This document shows positions 61,607-64,000 of a stretch of DNA of 64,000 nt, piece by piece. This DNA comes from LMUY01 sp965199555 (GTDB lineage: Bacteria > Pseudomonadota > Alphaproteobacteria > Acetobacterales > Acetobacteraceae): positions 25,394 through 89,393 of the forward strand of contig CBDASJ010000018.1 in NCBI GenBank assembly GCA_965199555.1, given 5' to 3'. The notes under the pieces are model-generated. The model ran no database searches. It was given only the letters and a program-made list of their open reading frames with translations, and was not told the origin of the DNA. Positions within the stretch are counted from its first letter, which is position 1; each line of letters starts with the position of its first letter. Made by a program: the position numbers and the translations under genes.

Positions 61607-62296
61607 ATGCCCTTCATGTTTTTGCGCGAGATGGTTGACGCCTACCATCAGCGTGATCCAGCGGCCCGGTCCAAGCTGGAGGTCGTGCTGTGCTACCCGG
61701 GGCTGCACGCCGTCACCCTGCACCGCCTGGCGCACGGCCTGTGGCGCCGGAGGCTGTTCCTGCTCGGCCGCATGGTGTCGCATGTTGGCCGCTTCTTGAC
61801 CGGCATCGAAATCCACCCCGGCGCGCAGTTGGGGCGCCGCGTGGTGATCGACCACGGCATGGGCGTGGTGATCGGCGAAACCGCGGTGCTGGGCGACGAC
61901 GCCTACCTGTACCACCAGGTGACGCTGGGCACGGCCAGCACCAGCAAGGGCAAGCGGCACCCCACCGTGGGCCGCAACGTGATCCTGGGCGCCGGCGCCA
62001 AGATCCTCGGCAACATCGTGGTCGGCGACGGCGCCCGCGTCGGCGCGAACGCGGTGGTGGTGGCGGACGTGCAGCCCGGGCAGACGGTGGTCGGCATCCC
62101 GGCCCGCCCGGTGGAGCATGACCGCACCCAGCCGCCCCGCGCGCCCGGCTTCCTCGCCTATGGCACGCCCTGCGACGGGTCGCCCGACCCGCTGATGTGC
62201 CAGATCGAGGTGCTGCGGGCCGAGCTGCTGGCGGTGGAAGCGCGCGTGGCGGCGATGGCGCGCCGCGAGCCGGCCGACGCCAAGGCGGCGGAGTAG
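61607..62296 (+). CDS. cysE: Serine O-acetyltransferase
   Basis: 229 residues, SAT of the shorter (EpsC) type. The left-handed beta-helix has active-site D82-H83 in VVIDHGMGVVIGETA, then YHQVTLGTASTSKGKRHPTVG. The C-terminus is longer than average, Ala/Glu-rich. First step of cysteine synthesis, which feeds the desulfurases downstream. TAG stop 62294-62296 is in the same frame as the following gene. Confidence 0.9.
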   Translation: MPFMFLREMVDAYHQRDPAARSKLEVVLCYPGLHAVTLHRLAHGLWRRRLFLLGRMVSHVGRFLTGIEIHPGAQLGRRVVIDHGMGVVIGETAVLGDDAYLYHQVTLGTASTSKGKRHPTVGRNVILGAGAKILGNIVVGDGARVGANAVVVADVQPGQTVVGIPARPVEHDRTQPPRAPGFLAYGTPCDGSPDPLMCQIEVLRAELLAVEARVAAMARREPADAKAAE

Positions 62297-62302
62297 GCGG
62301 CC

Positions 62303-63367
62303 ACGACCTATCTCGACGCCAACGCGACCGAACCGCTGCGGCCCGCGGCGCGGGCCGCGATGCTGGCGGCGCTGGACCAGGCCGGCAACCCGTCCTCCGT
62401 CCACGCGGCCGGCCGCGCCGCGCGGCGGGTGCTGGAGGATGCCCGGGACGCGCTGGCCCGGCGGTTCGGCGGTGAGGTTGTCTTCACCTCCGGCGGCACG
62501 GAAGCGGACGCGCTGGCCATCCACGCGCTCGGACACGGCCGGCGGCTGCTGATCGGCGCCACGGAGCACGACGCCGTGCGCGCCGCCCGGCGCGATGCCG
62601 AAATCCTGCCCGTGGACGGTGACGGCCGGCTGCGTTTGGACGCGTTGCAGGGCGCGTTGCAGGCCGGCGCGCCCGCCCTGGTCTGCCTGATGCTGGCCAA
62701 CAACGAGACGGGGACGATCCAGCCGGTCGCGGACGCCGCCGCGATCTGTCGCGAGTTCGGCGCCCGCCTGCATGTGGACGCCGTGCAGGCGGCCGGCCGC
62801 ATTCCCACGAATTTGCACGCGCTTGGCGCCACCAGCCTGGCCGTGTCGTCCCACAAGCTTGGCGGTCCGGCGGGCGCGGGGGCGTTGCTACTGGCCCATG
62901 ACTTCGACGGCCCGCCGCTGATCGCCGGCGGCGGTCAGGAACGCGGCCGGCGCGGCGGCACGCCCCCGGTCGCGGTCATCGCCGGCTTCGCCGCGGCGGC
63001 GGCAGAAGCAGCGGCCGACCTGGCGCCGTTGCGCGCAGGGATCGAGGCCGCCGCTACCGCATGGGGCGGCGTGGTGCTAGGCGGGGCGGGGCGTTTGCCC
63101 AACACGACGTGCGTGGCCCTGCCCGGCATCCCCGCGCAAACCCAATTGATCGCGCTGGACCTCGCCGGGGTGCAGGTGTCCGCGGGCGCCGCCTGCTCCT
63201 CCGGCAAGGTGGCGCGCAGCCACGTGCTGGAAGCCATGGGGCTGGCCGCGCTGGCCGGCGAGGCGATCCGCGTGTCCTTGCCCTGGAACGCCACGGCGGC
63301 AGACGTGCAGGCCTTTGCCGCCGCCTATGCCGGCATGGCCGGCCGGCTGGCGCGCCGGGCCGCGTGA
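62303..63367 (+). CDS. Cysteine desulfurase-like class V aminotransferase, probable ACG start
   Basis: 354 residues if started at ACG 62303. GGAG ends 9 bases before it, and the following codons read TYLDANATEPLRPAARAAM, the conserved NifS/IscS N-terminus. The frame contains no ATG/GTG/TTG between the cysE stop and this motif; the first ATG (62360) would delete it. PLP Lys in SSHKLGGPAGAG, PLP-stacking His in ATEHDAV and catalytic Cys in AACSSGK are intact. It may be a diverged NifS-like partner of the second desulfurase. The start may be a real ACG, a mutation or a base-call error. Confidence 0.8.
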   Translation, partial: TTYLDANATEPLRPAARAAMLAALDQAGNPSSVHAAGRAARRVLEDARDALARRFGGEVVFTSGGTEADALAIHALGHGRRLLIGATEHDAVRAARRDAEILPVDGDGRLRLDALQGALQAGAPALVCLMLANNETGTIQPVADAAAICREFGARLHVDAVQAAGRIPTNLHALGATSLAVSSHKLGGPAGAGALLLAHDFDGPPLIAGGGQERGRRGGTPPVAVIAGFAAAAAEAAADLAPLRAGIEAAATAWGGVVLGGAGRLPNTTCVALPGIPAQTQLIALDLAGVQVSAGAACSSGKVARSHVLEAMGLAALAGEAIRVSLPWNATAADVQAFAAAYAGMAGRLARRAA

Positions 63368-64000
63368 TGCGCCCCGTCTACCTGGACAACCAGGCGACCA
63401 CACCCTGCGATCCCCGGGTCGTCGCCGCCATGCTGCCCTTCTTCACCGAGCGGTTCGGCAACGCGCACAGCGCCGAGCACGCCATGGGCCAGGACGCCGA
63501 GGACGCGGTCGAAGCAGCGCGCGGCCAGGTGGCGGCGCTGATGGGGGCGGAGCCGCGCGAGGTCGTCTTCACCTCCGGCGCCACCGAAGCCAACAACATC
63601 GCCATCAAGGGCGCCGCCCGCTTCGCCGCCGGGCAAGGCACGGAGCGCCGCCGCATCGTCACCGTCGCGACCGAGCATAAATGCGTGCTGGACAGCGTGG
63701 CCGAGCTGCGGGGCGAGGGCTTCGACCCGGTGGTGCTGCCGGTCGGCGGCGACGGCCGGCTGGACCCGGCGGCCTTGGCGGCGGCGCTGGCCGTGCCGAC
63801 CGTGCTGGTCAGCGTCATGGCCGCCAACAACGAAACCGGCGTGTTGCAGGACCTGCCGTCGCTGGCCGCGATGGCGCATGCGGCAGGCGCGCTGTTCCAC
63901 ACGGACGCCGCCCAGGCGCTTGGCAAGGTGGCGTTCGACGTCGCCGGGATCGATCTCGCCTCCTTCAGCGCGCACAAGCTGTATGGCCCCAAGGGCGTCG
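63367..64000 (+). CDS. iscS: Cysteine desulfurase (5' part, runs off window)
   Basis: 211 residues visible. YLDNQATTPCDPRVV, FGNAHSAEH, VFTSGATEANNIAIKGA, ATEHKCVLDS and, near the edge, PLP Lys in FSAHKLYGPKG. IscS/NifS-type, clearly distinct from the preceding homologue. The catalytic Cys loop lies beyond base 64000. Its ATG shares one base with the previous stop (TGATG). It makes persulfide sulfur for Fe-S assembly; ISC or SUF genes are expected downstream. Confidence 0.93.
   Translation, partial: MRPVYLDNQATTPCDPRVVAAMLPFFTERFGNAHSAEHAMGQDAEDAVEAARGQVAALMGAEPREVVFTSGATEANNIAIKGAARFAAGQGTERRRIVTVATEHKCVLDSVAELRGEGFDPVVLPVGGDGRLDPAALAAALAVPTVLVSVMAANNETGVLQDLPSLAAMAHAAGALFHTDAAQALGKVAFDVAGIDLASFSAHKLYGPKGV

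Noticed and set aside
62360..63367. ATG 62360 as the desulfurase start
   Set aside because: It would drop the conserved YLDANATEPL segment and has no ribosome site; ACG 62303 fits both.

Overview
The window is high-GC DNA, densely coded on both strands, with many 4-base ATGA/GTGA stop-start overlaps between genes. The gene set points to an alphaproteobacterium, most likely Rhodospirillales/Acetobacteraceae: a trpG-trpD-trpC-moaC-moeA-lexA run, a GAAC-N7-GAAC LexA operator of the alphaproteobacterial type, a hydantoinase/oxoprolinase plus peptide ABC operon, and OpgC and FlhF/FlhG proteins. The family placement is inference. No rRNA, tRNA, CRISPR array or intact insertion sequence was seen, and no gene-free stretch exceeds 300 bases.

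Layout. 1-10155 (minus) is one catabolic/uptake operon: opine-type dehydrogenase, HyuA, HyuB, a Tat-exported peptide-type binding protein, a DppB permease, a DppC-DppD fusion and a DppF ATPase cut by the window edge. A palindromic repeat sits between the binding protein and the permease. 10281-13273 (plus) is a divergent glutamate/aspartate-type ABC transporter. 13434-17262 holds a methyltransferase, a periplasmic phosphoesterase with an apparent frameshift, and an orphan binding protein. 17372-22051 is an MFS / RraA-like / ketopantoate-reductase-like / M28-peptidase-like operon; two of its enzymes carry altered catalytic motifs.

22169-30248 holds a Gly/Tyr/Arg-rich secreted protein, a Rieske-FAD oxidoreductase, a ClpP-like membrane protease, a DUF4139 protein and a small flavin-monooxygenase/SDR operon. 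30280-40021 is a zinc-homeostasis neighbourhood: znuB-znuC, zur, znuA and a TonB receptor, with shared candidate Zur operator sequences. A DoxX-like protein, an OmpR/EnvZ-type two-component pair and a DegP-type protease are interleaved among these genes. 40041-43609 holds a GNAT protein with a degenerate acyl-CoA-synthetase part, and serA. 43617-43809 is a decayed DinJ antitoxin. 43888-48783 is trpGDC-moaCA-lexA.

48789-53964 holds a HAD dehalogenase, flhF-flhG, a decayed hicA-hicB pair, opgC with an SGNH hydrolase, and a 47-codon NepR-like microprotein. 53961-60630 holds fhs-phnW, nadK, glsB, tyrS and an unassigned P-loop protein. 60676-64000 is the start of an iron-sulfur/cysteine cluster: an alpha/beta hydrolase diverges from cysE, followed by two cysteine desulfurases in tandem, the first of which has no AUG/GUG/UUG start.

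The best leads are: the opine-dehydrogenase/hydantoinase/peptide-transporter operon; the MFS-RraA-PanE-M28 operon with altered active sites; the split zinc regulon tied together by an 11-base word; the ACG-start desulfurase directly behind cysE; the NepR-like microprotein; and two toxin-antitoxin remnants hidden in short intergenic gaps.
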